Source of the DNA: DASQPR01 sp963727415
GTDB taxonomy: Bacteria; Actinomycetota; Actinomycetes; Mycobacteriales; Micromonosporaceae
Assembly: GCA_963727415.1 (NCBI GenBank)
Contig: CAVSGF010000002.1
Location: 1,798,001-1,862,000 of the forward strand
Direction: 5' to 3'
DNA length: 64,000 nucleotides
Shown in pieces: positions 44,869-53,441 of the stretch. Positions within the stretch are counted from its first letter, which is position 1; each line of letters starts with the position of its first letter. The notes under the pieces are model-generated. The model had not been told where the DNA came from. It made no database searches and worked only from the letters and a program-made list of their open reading frames with translations. The translations under genes were made by a program, and so were the position numbers.

Positions 44869-45078
44869 CAGCGTGGCTATAAGGAAGATGGCGGCGCGGT
44901 AGATGCTGGCGAGGAAGATGCCAGCGCGCGTGGCGAATCTCGTCGCGAGGTCGCGGGCACCCGTTGCGTGGTGGTGTGCTCGCAGGATCGAAGAGTCCAC
45001 ACTGATCGTCCGCTCCACGAGGTTCCCGTCGTCTCTGACCTGGGCCGCGGCCAGGCGGTCCCAGGTGCCATCCGAGGC
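44866..45078 (-). pseudogene. IS5-family transposase relic with internal deletion
   Basis: On the minus strand the frame encodes DGTWDRLAAAQVRDDGNLVE then RTISVDSSILRAHHHATGAR, the DGTW...VDS-x-x-x-RAH-x-HA-x-GA-R block containing the first catalytic aspartate of IS5/IS427-type transposases. It passes directly to DLATRFATRAGIFLASIYRA and AIFLIATLIRL, which is the extreme C-terminus of such transposases (RYDKR...Y-x-A-x-x-x-x-AxxLIWL). The middle, with the remaining DDE residues, is gone. Non-functional scar of a former insertion, about 20 bases from the GNAT gene's stop. Confidence 0.72.
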
Positions 45079-45097
45079 TGTCCGGCTCCTGGTCGGC

Positions 45098-45883
45098 TCA
45101 GCCGGCCATGCCGCGCAACGCTGCGAACGTGGTGACGCCGACATGGTACGACGACGACAGCCTGAACCCGAGATTCTCGGCGACCGCGATGGATGGTCGA
45201 TTGTCGGTCCACGCATCCCAATGAGCGAGGATCGACCGCTGCCCGCAAGCCGCCAGGAACGCAGCCCCGACCGCCGTCGCGAGACCCTGGCCCTGAGCCG
45301 ACGGGATCGTCTCGATACCGATGCCGCACTGGGCCGGGCTGACGTACTCGGCGGTGCACCACGAGACGATCGATGATCCGTCGTGGGCGCAGTACCCGAA
45401 CCCAGCGGCACAGAAGGCGTCCAGCGAGCCCCACATCGACGTCACCTCGTCCAGCACCGCCGTGAAGTTCCGCATTGGCAACAGCTCGCCGAGGTGGTCG
45501 TTGATCGACGCAACCTGAAACCGATCGGGTGCCAGCCTGACGGGCGGTGCATCACCGGCGACGAAGTGGGACCGCGCGCGCGTGGGCAACGGCGGGATGT
45601 CACCGTAGACCTTCACGATGCCGTCCCGGCCGCGCGCCAGGTCGGCGACGACGGTAGCAATATCCGGGCCGTACCGGGCAGAGCGCGGGCCGATCCGGGC
45701 TGAGTGTCGGTCGGACCGGGCCAGATAGAGGCAGTGTCCACCGTCGAAGACGACGGCCCCTGACGATGAGACCCAAAGGGACGCCGGTGTGTGGCCGGCG
45801 ATCATCGAGTCGATGACGAATCCGAGGTGCGGCGCGTCGAACAGCGGCCGCACCTCGGCTAGGTCACGTCCCTGATTCAGCAC
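45098..45883 (-). CDS. GNAT-family acetyltransferase
   Basis: A 261-residue GNAT_acetyltran-type protein (GTG 45883). The C-terminal acetyl-CoA site is IETIPSAQGQGLATAVGAAF (Q-x-x-G-x-A pyrophosphate loop), followed by HWDAWTDNRPSIAVAENLGF with the family N-x-x-S-x-x-x-A-x-x-x-GF. HFVAGDAPPVRLAPDRFQVA and WGSLDAFCAAGFGYCAHDG precede it. Substrate unknown. The IS5 relic lies at its 3' side. Confidence 0.85.
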   Translation of the reverse strand: MLNQGRDLAEVRPLFDAPHLGFVIDSMIAGHTPASLWVSSSGAVVFDGGHCLYLARSDRHSARIGPRSARYGPDIATVVADLARGRDGIVKVYGDIPPLPTRARSHFVAGDAPPVRLAPDRFQVASINDHLGELLPMRNFTAVLDEVTSMWGSLDAFCAAGFGYCAHDGSSIVSWCTAEYVSPAQCGIGIETIPSAQGQGLATAVGAAFLAACGQRSILAHWDAWTDNRPSIAVAENLGFRLSSSYHVGVTTFAALRGMAG

Positions 45884-45996
45884 GGTGATGGGAACCCCCG
45901 CTCAGCTACGTGGACGCCGGGTGGTGCACACCACGGGAGCAATAACGGCCGGCCGTTACGAGGCGGGCATTCGACGAAGCCGGCTAGCATGATCAA
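45884..45996. promoter_or_regulatory. Palindrome-rich gap between lpdA end and GNAT gene
   Basis: The gap upstream of the GNAT start contains the perfect 16-base palindrome TAACGGCCGGCCGTTA at 45943-45958 and GTGGTG-CA-CACCAC at about 45921-45934. At 45990-46010 TGATCAA and TTGATCA face each other across five bases at the 3' end of lpdA. The first two may be operators for the GNAT gene and the last a terminator for lpdA. Confidence 0.45.
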
Positions 45997-47379
45997 TCAC
46001 ATGTTGATCATGTGTCCGGCCAGGCCGTGGATGGCCTCCTTGACCGCCTCGCCGAGGGTCGGGTGGGCGTGGATGTTGTGCGCCATCTCGCTCACCGTCG
46101 CCTGCCACATCTGCGCCTGGGTCAGCTCCGGCAGCAACTCGGTCACCTCTGGCCCGATCAGGTGCCCGCCGACCAGCTCCCCGGTGGCGTTGTCACTGAT
46201 CAGCTTTACGAAGCCGACCGTGTCGCCGAGGCCGTTGGACTTGCCGTTGGCGGAGTACGGGAACTTCGCGATCTTCACGTCGACGCCGCGCTCGCGCGCC
46301 TGCGCCTCGGTGTAGCCGAATGAGGCGATCTGCGGCTGGCAGTAGGTGGCGCGGGGAACCATGACGAAGTCGATGCCGGCGGTCGGCAGGCCCGCGATCG
46401 CCTCGGCGGCGACGATGCCCATGGTCTCGGCCGCGTGGGCCAGCATCAGTTTCGCGGTCACGTCGCCGACGGCGTACACGTGCGGGACGTTCGTGCGGAA
46501 CTGCTCGTCGACGTCGATGTTCCCGCGGTCGGTGACCGCCACGCCGAGCGCCTCCAGCCCGTACCCGGTGACTCTGGGCGCGAACCCGATCGCCTGGAGC
46601 ACCTTGTCGGCCTCGATCAGCTCCTCGCCCTTGGGACCGCGCACGGTGACCTGCACGCGGTCGCCCGTATCGACGATGGCCTGCACCGCGGTGCCGACGC
46701 GCACATCGATGCCGAGCTTGCGGTACTGGCGGGCCAGCTCCTTGGAGATCTCCTCGTCCTCCAGCGGCACCATCCGGTCGAGGTACTCGACGATGGTGAC
46801 CTTGACGCCGTAGTTGTGCAGCACGTACGCGAACTCGACGCCGATCGCGCCGGCGCCGGCGATGACGATGCTGGACGGAAGCTCGTTGGTGAGGATCTGC
46901 TCCTCGTAGGTGACCACCCGGTTCGACAGCGAGGTGCCTGGTAGCAGGCGGGCCGACGCTCCGGTGGCGATGATGCAGTTGTCGAACGTGATCCGGGAGC
47001 CACCGACATCCAGCGTGTGCTCGTCGACGAAGGTGCCGGTGCCGTCGAACTGCTTGATGCTGTTCTTCTTCATCAGGTAGTTCACGCCCTTGACGCGGCC
47101 GTCCGCGACGGTACGCGAGCGCTTGAACGCGGCCGTGTAGTCGAACCGGACATCGCCGTCGACCTCGATGCCGAAGAAGTCGCGCTGGGTGGCGAAGATG
47201 TGCGCGAGCTCGGCGTTGCGCAGCAGCGCCTTCGACGGGATGCATCCGACGTTGAGGCAGACCCCGCCCCAGTACTTCTCTTCCACAACCGCTGCGCGCA
47301 GGCCAAGCTGAGCGGCGCGGACCGCCGCGGTGTATCCGCCCGGACCGGCGCCGAGGACGACGACATCGAAATCACTCAT
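45997..47379 (-). CDS. lpdA: Dihydrolipoyl dehydrogenase
   Basis: Start ATG 47379 gives MSDFDVVVLGAGPGGYTAAV (FAD GxGxxG). Redox-active disulfide is Cys41/Cys46 in GGVCLNVGCIPSKALLRNAE; NAD-binding is IAGAGAIGVEFAYVLHNYGV; FAD-binding second motif HVYAVGDVTAKLMLAHAA; the C-terminal catalytic His-Glu dyad is HNIHAHPTLGEAVKEAIHGL. 460 residues, full length. It is the E3 subunit that reoxidises lipoamide in pyruvate, 2-oxoglutarate and branched-chain complexes, or glycine cleavage. No E1/E2 genes are beside it. Divergent from mshC across about 250 bases. Confidence 0.96.
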   Translation of the reverse strand: MSDFDVVVLGAGPGGYTAAVRAAQLGLRAAVVEEKYWGGVCLNVGCIPSKALLRNAELAHIFATQRDFFGIEVDGDVRFDYTAAFKRSRTVADGRVKGVNYLMKKNSIKQFDGTGTFVDEHTLDVGGSRITFDNCIIATGASARLLPGTSLSNRVVTYEEQILTNELPSSIVIAGAGAIGVEFAYVLHNYGVKVTIVEYLDRMVPLEDEEISKELARQYRKLGIDVRVGTAVQAIVDTGDRVQVTVRGPKGEELIEADKVLQAIGFAPRVTGYGLEALGVAVTDRGNIDVDEQFRTNVPHVYAVGDVTAKLMLAHAAETMGIVAAEAIAGLPTAGIDFVMVPRATYCQPQIASFGYTEAQARERGVDVKIAKFPYSANGKSNGLGDTVGFVKLISDNATGELVGGHLIGPEVTELLPELTQAQMWQATVSEMAHNIHAHPTLGEAVKEAIHGLAGHMINM

Positions 47380-47629
47380 GCATGCGACGCTACCGCCTCC
47401 AGGAACGGAGGTCGTGGTGATCGGATAGCGGCGGCACGGGCTGGCGCGCCGGCGTGGCCACGGCCCGGCTCGGAGCGGGTCGCGGGCGGTCCCGTGGGCG
47501 GGCAACTCCGACGCGTACGCCCTCCGGCCGACGCCGCCACGACTTGTGCCGATGACTCCTCGGTCACATCTGGTGATCGCGCACTCCGGCCAGGGGCGGC
47601 CCCGTGAGACGATCAATTAGGCTTGCCGC

Positions 47630-48862
47630 ATGGATTCATGGTCTGCCCCCGACGTGCCCGTTCTCAAGATCGGCAAGCCGGTTCCGCTGTCGCTCTTCGA
47701 CTCGTCGCGGCAGAGCGTGTACCCAACCGAGGGCTCGTCGTTGTACGTCTGCGGGATCACTCCGTACGACGCCACCCACCTTGGGCACGCGGCGACGATG
47801 CTGGCCTTCGACACGATCCACCGGGTCTGGCGGGACAACGGGCTGGATGTGTCGTATGTCCAGAACGTCACGGATATCGATGATCCGCTGTTGGAGCGCG
47901 CCAGCCGCGACGGCGAGGATTGGGTCGTGCTCGCGATGCGCGAGACCGCGCTGTTCCGGGAGGACATGGAGGCGCTGCGGATCATCCCACCGGCGCACTA
48001 TGTGGGCGCCGTGGAATCCATCCCGACCATCGCCGATCAGGTCATCGGGCTGCTTGACCGCGGGGTCGCGTACCGGCTCGACGACGGTACCGGCGATATC
48101 TACTTCGACATCTCCACCGTGCCGTCCTTCGGCTACGAGTCGAACCTGCGCCGCGACGAGATGCTGGACCTGTTCGCCGAGCGCGGCGGTGACCCGGAAC
48201 GGTCGGGCAAGCGCGACCCGCTCGACCCGCTGCTCTGGCGTGGCGCCCGCGACGGCGAGCCGGCCTGGCCCGGCGGCGTGCTCGGGCCGGGCCGGCCGGG
48301 CTGGCACATCGAATGCGCGATCATCGCCCAGGGCCTGCTCGGTTCGCGCATCTCGGTCCAGGGCGGCGGCTCCGACCTGCTCTTCCCGCACCACGAGATG
48401 TCCGCGGCGCACGCCGAGTCACTCAGCGGCGAGGCGCCGTTCGCGCGCCACTACGTGCACGCCGGGATGATCGGCCTGGCCGGCGAGAAGATGAGCAAGA
48501 GCAAGGGCAACCTGGTCTTCGTGTCGCGGTTGCGCGCCGACCACGTCGATTCGAGGGCGGTACGGCTGGCACTCTTCGCCGACCACTACCGATCGGATCG
48601 CGAGTGGACCGACGACCTGCTGAAGACCGCGGAACAGCGGCTGTCCCGGTGGCGCGAGGCGGCCACGGCGGCGGCCGGCCCGGATGCCGTACCGCTTGTC
48701 GCAGGCGTGCGGGCCGCGCTCTCCGACGACCTCGACACCCCGACCGTGCTGGCGCTCATCGACGAGTGGGTCGATGCCACGCTGGCCGGTGCCGGAACCG
48801 ACGCGACCGCCCCGGGAATCGTCAGACTCACGGTCGATGCTCTGCTTGGCGTGGCGCTGTAG
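47630..48862 (+). CDS. mshC: L-cysteine:1D-myo-inositol 2-amino-2-deoxy-alpha-D-glucopyranoside ligase
   Basis: A 410-residue cysteinyl-tRNA-synthetase homologue. LYVCGITPYDATHLGHAATM carries the zinc cysteine (about 41) and HxGH motif; WHIECAIIAQGLLGSRISVQ and GGGSDLLFPHHEMSAAHAE give the other zinc ligands; GEKMSKSKGN is the adenylate loop. It lacks the tRNA-binding C-terminus of CysS and its length is that of MshC. It ligates cysteine to GlcN-Ins in mycothiol synthesis, a pathway restricted to actinobacteria. Two DinB genes (16600, 40781) in this window are candidate mycothiol users. Confidence 0.95.
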   Translation: MDSWSAPDVPVLKIGKPVPLSLFDSSRQSVYPTEGSSLYVCGITPYDATHLGHAATMLAFDTIHRVWRDNGLDVSYVQNVTDIDDPLLERASRDGEDWVVLAMRETALFREDMEALRIIPPAHYVGAVESIPTIADQVIGLLDRGVAYRLDDGTGDIYFDISTVPSFGYESNLRRDEMLDLFAERGGDPERSGKRDPLDPLLWRGARDGEPAWPGGVLGPGRPGWHIECAIIAQGLLGSRISVQGGGSDLLFPHHEMSAAHAESLSGEAPFARHYVHAGMIGLAGEKMSKSKGNLVFVSRLRADHVDSRAVRLALFADHYRSDREWTDDLLKTAEQRLSRWREAATAAAGPDAVPLVAGVRAALSDDLDTPTVLALIDEWVDATLAGAGTDATAPGIVRLTVDALLGVAL

Positions 48863-49064
48863 CGCTCTTACGGCGTCCACCATGTACCCGGCCCGAAAGT
48901 CGCATTGCATCCGGATCGGACCCTCCTGGCGATCGCGCAGCCGGGCCATGTCGCCGTGATCGACCTGCCGGCTGTCGGACAGCCGACAATTCCGCGGCGT
49001 TAACGACGTCATGTCGCATATTGGGCTCGGCCCGACTAAACCCGCATGCGGCAAAGGATTGGCG

Positions 49065-49721
49065 ATGTCCGACATGGTCTTCTTCACGAACAACTACACC
49101 GATCAGTCCACCCGGGAGGGTTACCAGTTCGAGTTCTACTGCCAGCGGTGCGGCAACGGGTACGCGTCGACGTTCCGCAAGTCGGTGACCGGGTTCGGCG
49201 GCCGGCTGCTGGCAATGGGCGGCGATCTGATCGGCGGCTCGGTCGGGGAGAAGGCCTCGCAGCTTGGCTGGGACGCCGAGTGGCTCCGAGACGGCAGCCG
49301 CGGCAGCACCCGGGACAAACACCTGCGCCAGGCCGCCGAAGAGATGCAGGGCCACTTCACCCAGTGCGACCGGTGCGGCCAGTGGGTGTGCAAGTCGGTG
49401 TGCTGGAACGGCGAGCGTGGCCTGTGCACCACCTGCGCGCCGAAACTCGGCCAGGAGATCGCCGGCATGCAGGCATCCGCTCAGATCGATCAGTTGAACG
49501 AGGCGATCCAGGGCGTCGACTGGACCAAGGATGTGAACTACCGGGATCAGGCGATCGGAAAGTGCCCGTCATGCGGAGGCGAGACCGGCGGTGGCAAGTT
49601 CTGCCAGCACTGTGGCACCGCACTCGCGGCGGCGCCGGCGGCTGCCAAGAAGTTCTGCGGCAACTGCGGCACCGAACTGGCCGGCGCGAAGTTCTGCGGT
49701 GAGTGCGGGACGGCAGCCTGA
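49065..49721 (+). CDS. Multi-zinc-ribbon protein of unknown function
   Basis: From ATG 49065 (MSDMVFFTNNYTDQSTREGY). It has at least four Cys-x2-Cys-type knuckles: FEFYCQRCGNGYA, QCDRCGQWVCKSVCW with LCTTCAP, GKCPSCGGETGGGKFCQHCG, and KKFCGNCGTELAGAKFCGEC, the last two being the zinc-ribbon form found at the C-terminus of many adaptor proteins. About 218 residues. The N-terminal half (GGRLLAMGGDLIGGSVGEKA) has a Gly-rich amphipathic stretch. Two bases separate it from the next gene, so they form an operon; likely a protein-protein or nucleic-acid adaptor, unproven. Confidence 0.7.
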   Translation: MSDMVFFTNNYTDQSTREGYQFEFYCQRCGNGYASTFRKSVTGFGGRLLAMGGDLIGGSVGEKASQLGWDAEWLRDGSRGSTRDKHLRQAAEEMQGHFTQCDRCGQWVCKSVCWNGERGLCTTCAPKLGQEIAGMQASAQIDQLNEAIQGVDWTKDVNYRDQAIGKCPSCGGETGGGKFCQHCGTALAAAPAAAKKFCGNCGTELAGAKFCGECGTAA

Positions 49722-49723
49722 CC

Positions 49724-51176
49724 ATGCACTTCCGTCTCGTCGCCGCGACCGGGTCAGTGCTGGACGAGGGCGAGGGCGCCGCCGAGATGATCGGCGACAC
49801 CCTGCACGTCGCCCTGAACTTCGGTCAGCCGCTGCGGCTGGCGCCCTCGGACATCGCCGGTGTCAGCGAGCCGGAGCCGTACGTGGTCCGGCTGACGCTG
49901 GTCGAGGGCCCCTCGCTGGAGCTGACCCAGCTCGGCCGGATGCGCACCCAGATCCTGGCGCAGCTCGCCGACGCGCGCGGCACCGAGGTCAGCGAGACGC
50001 TGCTGCTGCGGGGCGTCGGCAAGCCGGTGGTCTTCCCGGGCACCGTCGACGCCCGCGAATCCGAGATCCGGCTCTACGACGACGCGCTGGTCACCACGCC
50101 CGCACAAGGCGACGGGGAGAAGGTCCCGTACCCGTTCATCCGGGGTGTCACCACCGACCCGTCGGGCTACCGGATCAGCATCGAGGTGGCCGGGCGTGAG
50201 CCGATGATCGTCGCGCGGCTGGCCCGGCGTACCTCGGATTTCCTCGACCTGCTGAGCGACCGGCACCGTCGGGCGACCAGCCGAACCGCGCACTTCCTCG
50301 GCGCCTTGCTGCCCGGGCTCGGGCCGATCGCCCTGCGCGGCGTGTCCGGGCTGTTGCGGGACGGGCTGGCCGGCTCGAAAGCGGACCTGGACGCGATCGA
50401 CGCGACCATCTGGCCGGCCCTGCTCGCGGCCGCCACCATGCCGGATCGCGCCGCGGGCGTCGCCGAGATGGAGCAGCGCGGGCCGATGTGGCTCGGATTC
50501 AAGCAGATGGTCTCGGTGGAGCGGGAGGCCGAGGGCGTGCGGGCGTGGACCGATTCCGCGGTCACGCCCGACTTCGATCACCAGGGCGGCGCTTCCTCAT
50601 TCGGTGGCGGTTTGGGCGGCATGATGGGCGCGGCCGTGATGAGCGGTGGCCCGCCCACCGGCCTCGGATTCAGCGGGCCGTTCCAGGCCATGGGATCGGC
50701 GCTGGCGCTGTCCATGCTGGGCACTGCCGGTGGCGGGTTCGGCGGCGGCTTCGGTGCGGCGGGTGCGGGTTCGGCGGCCGGCACGCCATCAAGCCGCGTG
50801 CGGACGTGCAGCGAGGCCGGCTAACCCCGGCCCGGACCGACTACGACGCCTTGTCCGCCTCGGCCGGTGAACCCACCGTGCTCGCCTTCGCGTTCTGCCA
50901 CACCGGCGATTACCTGGTGTATGAGGCGCTGAACGAACCGGACCACGCGACCTATGTGTACCGGGCCCGGACCGCGTCAGACGTGGTCGCGGTAAACCGG
51001 GCGCTGGACCTGGTCGGGTTCCGCGTCGAGGGGATCTACACCGAGGCGTCGTCGGCCGGTTCGAAGTACCGTAAAGCCGCCGAGCGCCTGCCCGCCCTGC
51101 GTACCCTGCGCGACGCGTACGTGACCCGGATCATCCACACCGAACGATGGGGCGCGGACCTGCGGAAGCTCGGTTA
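49724..51176 (+). CDS. Conserved hypothetical protein, partner of the zinc-ribbon gene (one frameshift)
   Basis: ATG 49724 follows two bases after the zinc-ribbon stop. The first 250 residues (MHFRLVAATGSVLDEGEGAA, LLLRGVGKPVVFPGTVDARE, RRATSRTAHFLGALLPGLGP) look like tandem beta-rich PH-like modules. A Gly-rich hydrophobic stretch (residues about 290-360, GGGLGGMMGAAVMSGG) follows, then after a frame change near 50795 ADVQRGRLTPARTDYDALSA, TYVYRARTASDVVAVNRALD and RTLRDAYVTRIIHTERWGAD. About 483 residues repaired. No family can be named; conserved pairing with the zinc-ribbon protein suggests a common complex. Confidence 0.6.
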
Positions 51177-51186
51177 GGGTGTGCCG

Positions 51187-51536
51187 GTGACGGCATACTG
51201 GACACCGTCCACGAGGCACTTCGCCGGGTCGTCGCCGGGGTCCCGGCCGATGCCTGGCAGGCGCCGACGCCGTGCGCGGACTGGACGGTGACCCAGGTGG
51301 CGCAGCACGCGGCCGGCGACCAGATGGCCTACACGATGTTCATCACCGGCGCGGACGGTCCGGACTTCGACCCGTTCGCGCCGTCGGGCACCATCGACGG
51401 CGATGCGCTCGAGTTCGTCACCGGCGCGCTGGGCCGGGCCATGGCCGCGTTCAACGGCGTCGACCCGGTCGGTGAAGCCGAGGACCTGGTGCTACTCAAC
51501 TACCTGGGCCGCGAGGCCGGCTGGGCGCGGCGCTAG
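51187..51536 (+). CDS. TIGR03086-type metal-binding protein, internally shortened
   Basis: With one base restored near 51192 the gene starts at GTG 51187 and reads ILDTVHEALRRVVAGVPADA, WQAPTPCADWTVTQVAQHAA (the P-x-PC-x-x-W and H of the maleylpyruvate-isomerase N-terminal fold) and ends LVLLNYLGREAGWARR, the family's normal C-terminus. Only about 115 residues remain, against roughly 190 in relatives: the second half, which carries the other histidine ligands, is missing between AMAAFNGVD and PVGEAEDL. Possibly a non-functional remnant. Its stop overlaps the convergent kinase gene. Confidence 0.55.
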
Positions 51537-52394
51537 CGACGCGGACCGCGCAGCTCAGCCAGTCGCTGCGCGACGATCGGCCGGGCCTTCGGGTCCCTCT
51601 CCGCGAAGATCGCCCACCACACGAGTCCGTGCAGGGCCCGCAGCCGCATCGCATCGGCGAGATCAGGCACGGCACCGTACGCGGCGAGCGCCGGCGCCGG
51701 ATCGAATCGGCGGGTACGCGCCAGGCTCGCCAGGTCCCAGCTGACCGGGCCGCGGCAGGACTCCTCGAAGTCGGCCCAGACGAATCCGTCCGGTCCGGCG
51801 ATCAGGTTTCCCGGGTGGGCGTCGCCGTGCAACGGCTGCACCTCGCCGGGCATCCGGGCCGAACAGGTCGGTGAGGTCGGTGCGGATCAGATCGATGTCG
51901 GTACGCCTGAGCGGGCTGCCCGGACGTTCACCCGCCTCGACCTGGCCCAGGTATATCTCAATGTCGGCCAGTGGCGGGCCGCTGGTGCCGAACGGCTCTA
52001 CGGTCCCGGAGTAGCACCGCAGTACCTGATGCAGATCCCGGAGCATGGTGCCGAACAACCCGGCATCCACCGGGGGTGTCGCGTCCGGCGCCGGGACATG
52101 GTCCCAGAAGCTGACCGTCCAGCCGTCGGCCAGATGAGGACCCGGCGGCAGGTCTTGGGCCGGGCCAACGACCGGCATGCCCTCGTCGCGTAAGAACGTG
52201 GCCATCGCGATTTCGTGCGCGAACGACTGTTGGATCCGGGGCCGGACCCCGGCGGTCAGGGTGGCGACCCGGGCGACGACCGGGGCCGGGGCCAGGTGCA
52301 CGACGAGGTTGGCGCCGTTGGAGAGTACGGCCGGGTGCCTCGCGCGTACCCCGAATCGCTCCGCCGCCGCGACGGCCGCGGCCAGCGCCGTCAC
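51533..52394 (-). CDS. Phosphotransferase of the aminoglycoside-kinase fold (one frameshift)
   Basis: GTG 52394 gives VTALAAAVAAAERFGVRARH. SNGANLVVHLAPAPVVARVA is the nucleotide-binding beta hairpin, TVSFWDHVPAPDATPPVDAG the hinge, and after a frame change near 51855 HGDAHPGNLIAGPDG and VWADFEESCRGPVSWDLASL give the Brenner catalytic motif H-G-D-x-H-x-x-N and the metal DFE. About 287 residues with all catalytic residues. Such enzymes phosphorylate antibiotics, sugars or amino alcohols; substrate undetermined. It lies 34 bases downstream of the GntR gene on the same strand. Confidence 0.8.
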
Positions 52395-52428
52395 CCGCGG
52401 CCCGGTCGCGGGAGCGCGCTGATCTGGA

Positions 52429-53240
52429 TCAAGCAAGGTACAGCTCTCCACCTTCGGCCGCCTCGGCCATGATGTCGCGCTCGCGTCGGCGCCGGGATCG
52501 AGTACTCCTCGGTCAGCGCGGTCATCGGGCCGGGCCAGGTCGCGGTCGCCACCTCGATCGGCCGGTGGTCCGCGTCGTAGGCCACGTGCAGCAGGTGCAG
52601 TACCGGCGTGTCCGGCCGGATCTGCAGGATCTCCGCCTCCTCCCGGCTGGGCAGGCGGGCGGTGACCTGGTCCGACGCGGTCCGGTAGACGCGGCCGGTG
52701 ACCTCCTCGACCTCCTGGTACAGCGGCCGTCCGAAGGCCTCCATCCGGTTCAGCGATGTGCCGTCGGCGTCCGACGGCCGCAGCCAGCGACGTGCCGACC
52801 TCGACCGGCGTCTCCTGTGTGCGCACCAGGTGCCGGCGCACCACGAGCTGGCGTGCCCGTCGCTGACCCCGAACGCGTCGGCGACCTCGGCCGGCGCGGG
52901 GGAGTGGCCGACGTCGATCAGCTGCTGCCGGTACCGCGCGGCAAGATCGGCGTGGTAGCCGCGCTGCGCGCCGTAGCGGCCTCGGGAGAGCCGGTTGAGC
53001 CTTCGGCGGGTGCCGCGCACGTACGTGCCGGAGCCGGGCTTGGTGATCAGGCACGCCCTCGATGCGCAGCTGGTCGATGGTGCGCTGCACGGTCTGCTTG
53101 GCCACGCCGTACATCTCGGCGATGGCCGGGATGGACGGCAGCTTCTCGCCGGGTGCCCAGTCGCCGCGCCGGATCTGTGCCCGGATCTGGGCGGCGATCT
53201 GCCGGTGGGGGTGTTCGGCCGCTCCTGGGTTGATCGTCAT
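52429..53240 (-). CDS. GntR/HutC-type regulator with UTRA domain (four or more frameshifts)
   Basis: AGGACGG precedes ATG 53240 (MTINPGAAEHPHRQIAAQIR). The wHTH reads PGEKLPSIPAIAEMYGVAKQ and TVQRTIDQLRIEG, then after frame changes RGTRRRLNRLSRGRYGAQRG, LVVRRHLVRTQETPVEV, the UTRA core MEAFGRPLYQEVEEVTGRVY, ATARLPSREEAEILQIRPDT-like sequence and PVLHLLHVAYDADHRPIEVA, ending AEAAEGGELYLA. Indels are near 53050, 52840, 52785 and 52490. About 265 residues repaired. Probably controls the adjacent phosphotransferase. The effector is unknown. Confidence 0.75.
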
Positions 53241-53303
53241 GTTCAACCGTCCTGTGCCCGGGACATCACCTGACGATCATTATGCACCGGCCATCCGTTA
53301 TAA

Positions 53304-53317
53304 CCTAGCTTCCTAGG
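53304..53317. promoter_or_regulatory. CCTAG-N4-CTAGG inverted repeat and promoter of the GntR gene
   Basis: On the minus strand CCTAGGAAGCTAGG is directly followed by GTTATAACGG, a -10-like TATAAC within 15 bases. The dyad lies 64 bases upstream of the GntR ATG and overlaps the presumed -35/-10 spacing, as expected of an autorepression site. Confidence 0.5.
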
Positions 53318-53441
53318 ACACCGTACGCGGCGTGGCCTACCGCACCAAGAGCGCAAAGACGCGCCGCTTCGCGGCACCGACATATGAGGGGCGGCCGGCA
53401 TGTGAGCAAGTCCGCCACTGCTCGGCGGGCGTGCCTCCCGA

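Noticed and set aside
47630..48862. Cysteinyl-tRNA synthetase (cysS)
   Set aside because: Too short, without the tRNA-binding C-terminal domains, and located in the mshC neighbourhood.
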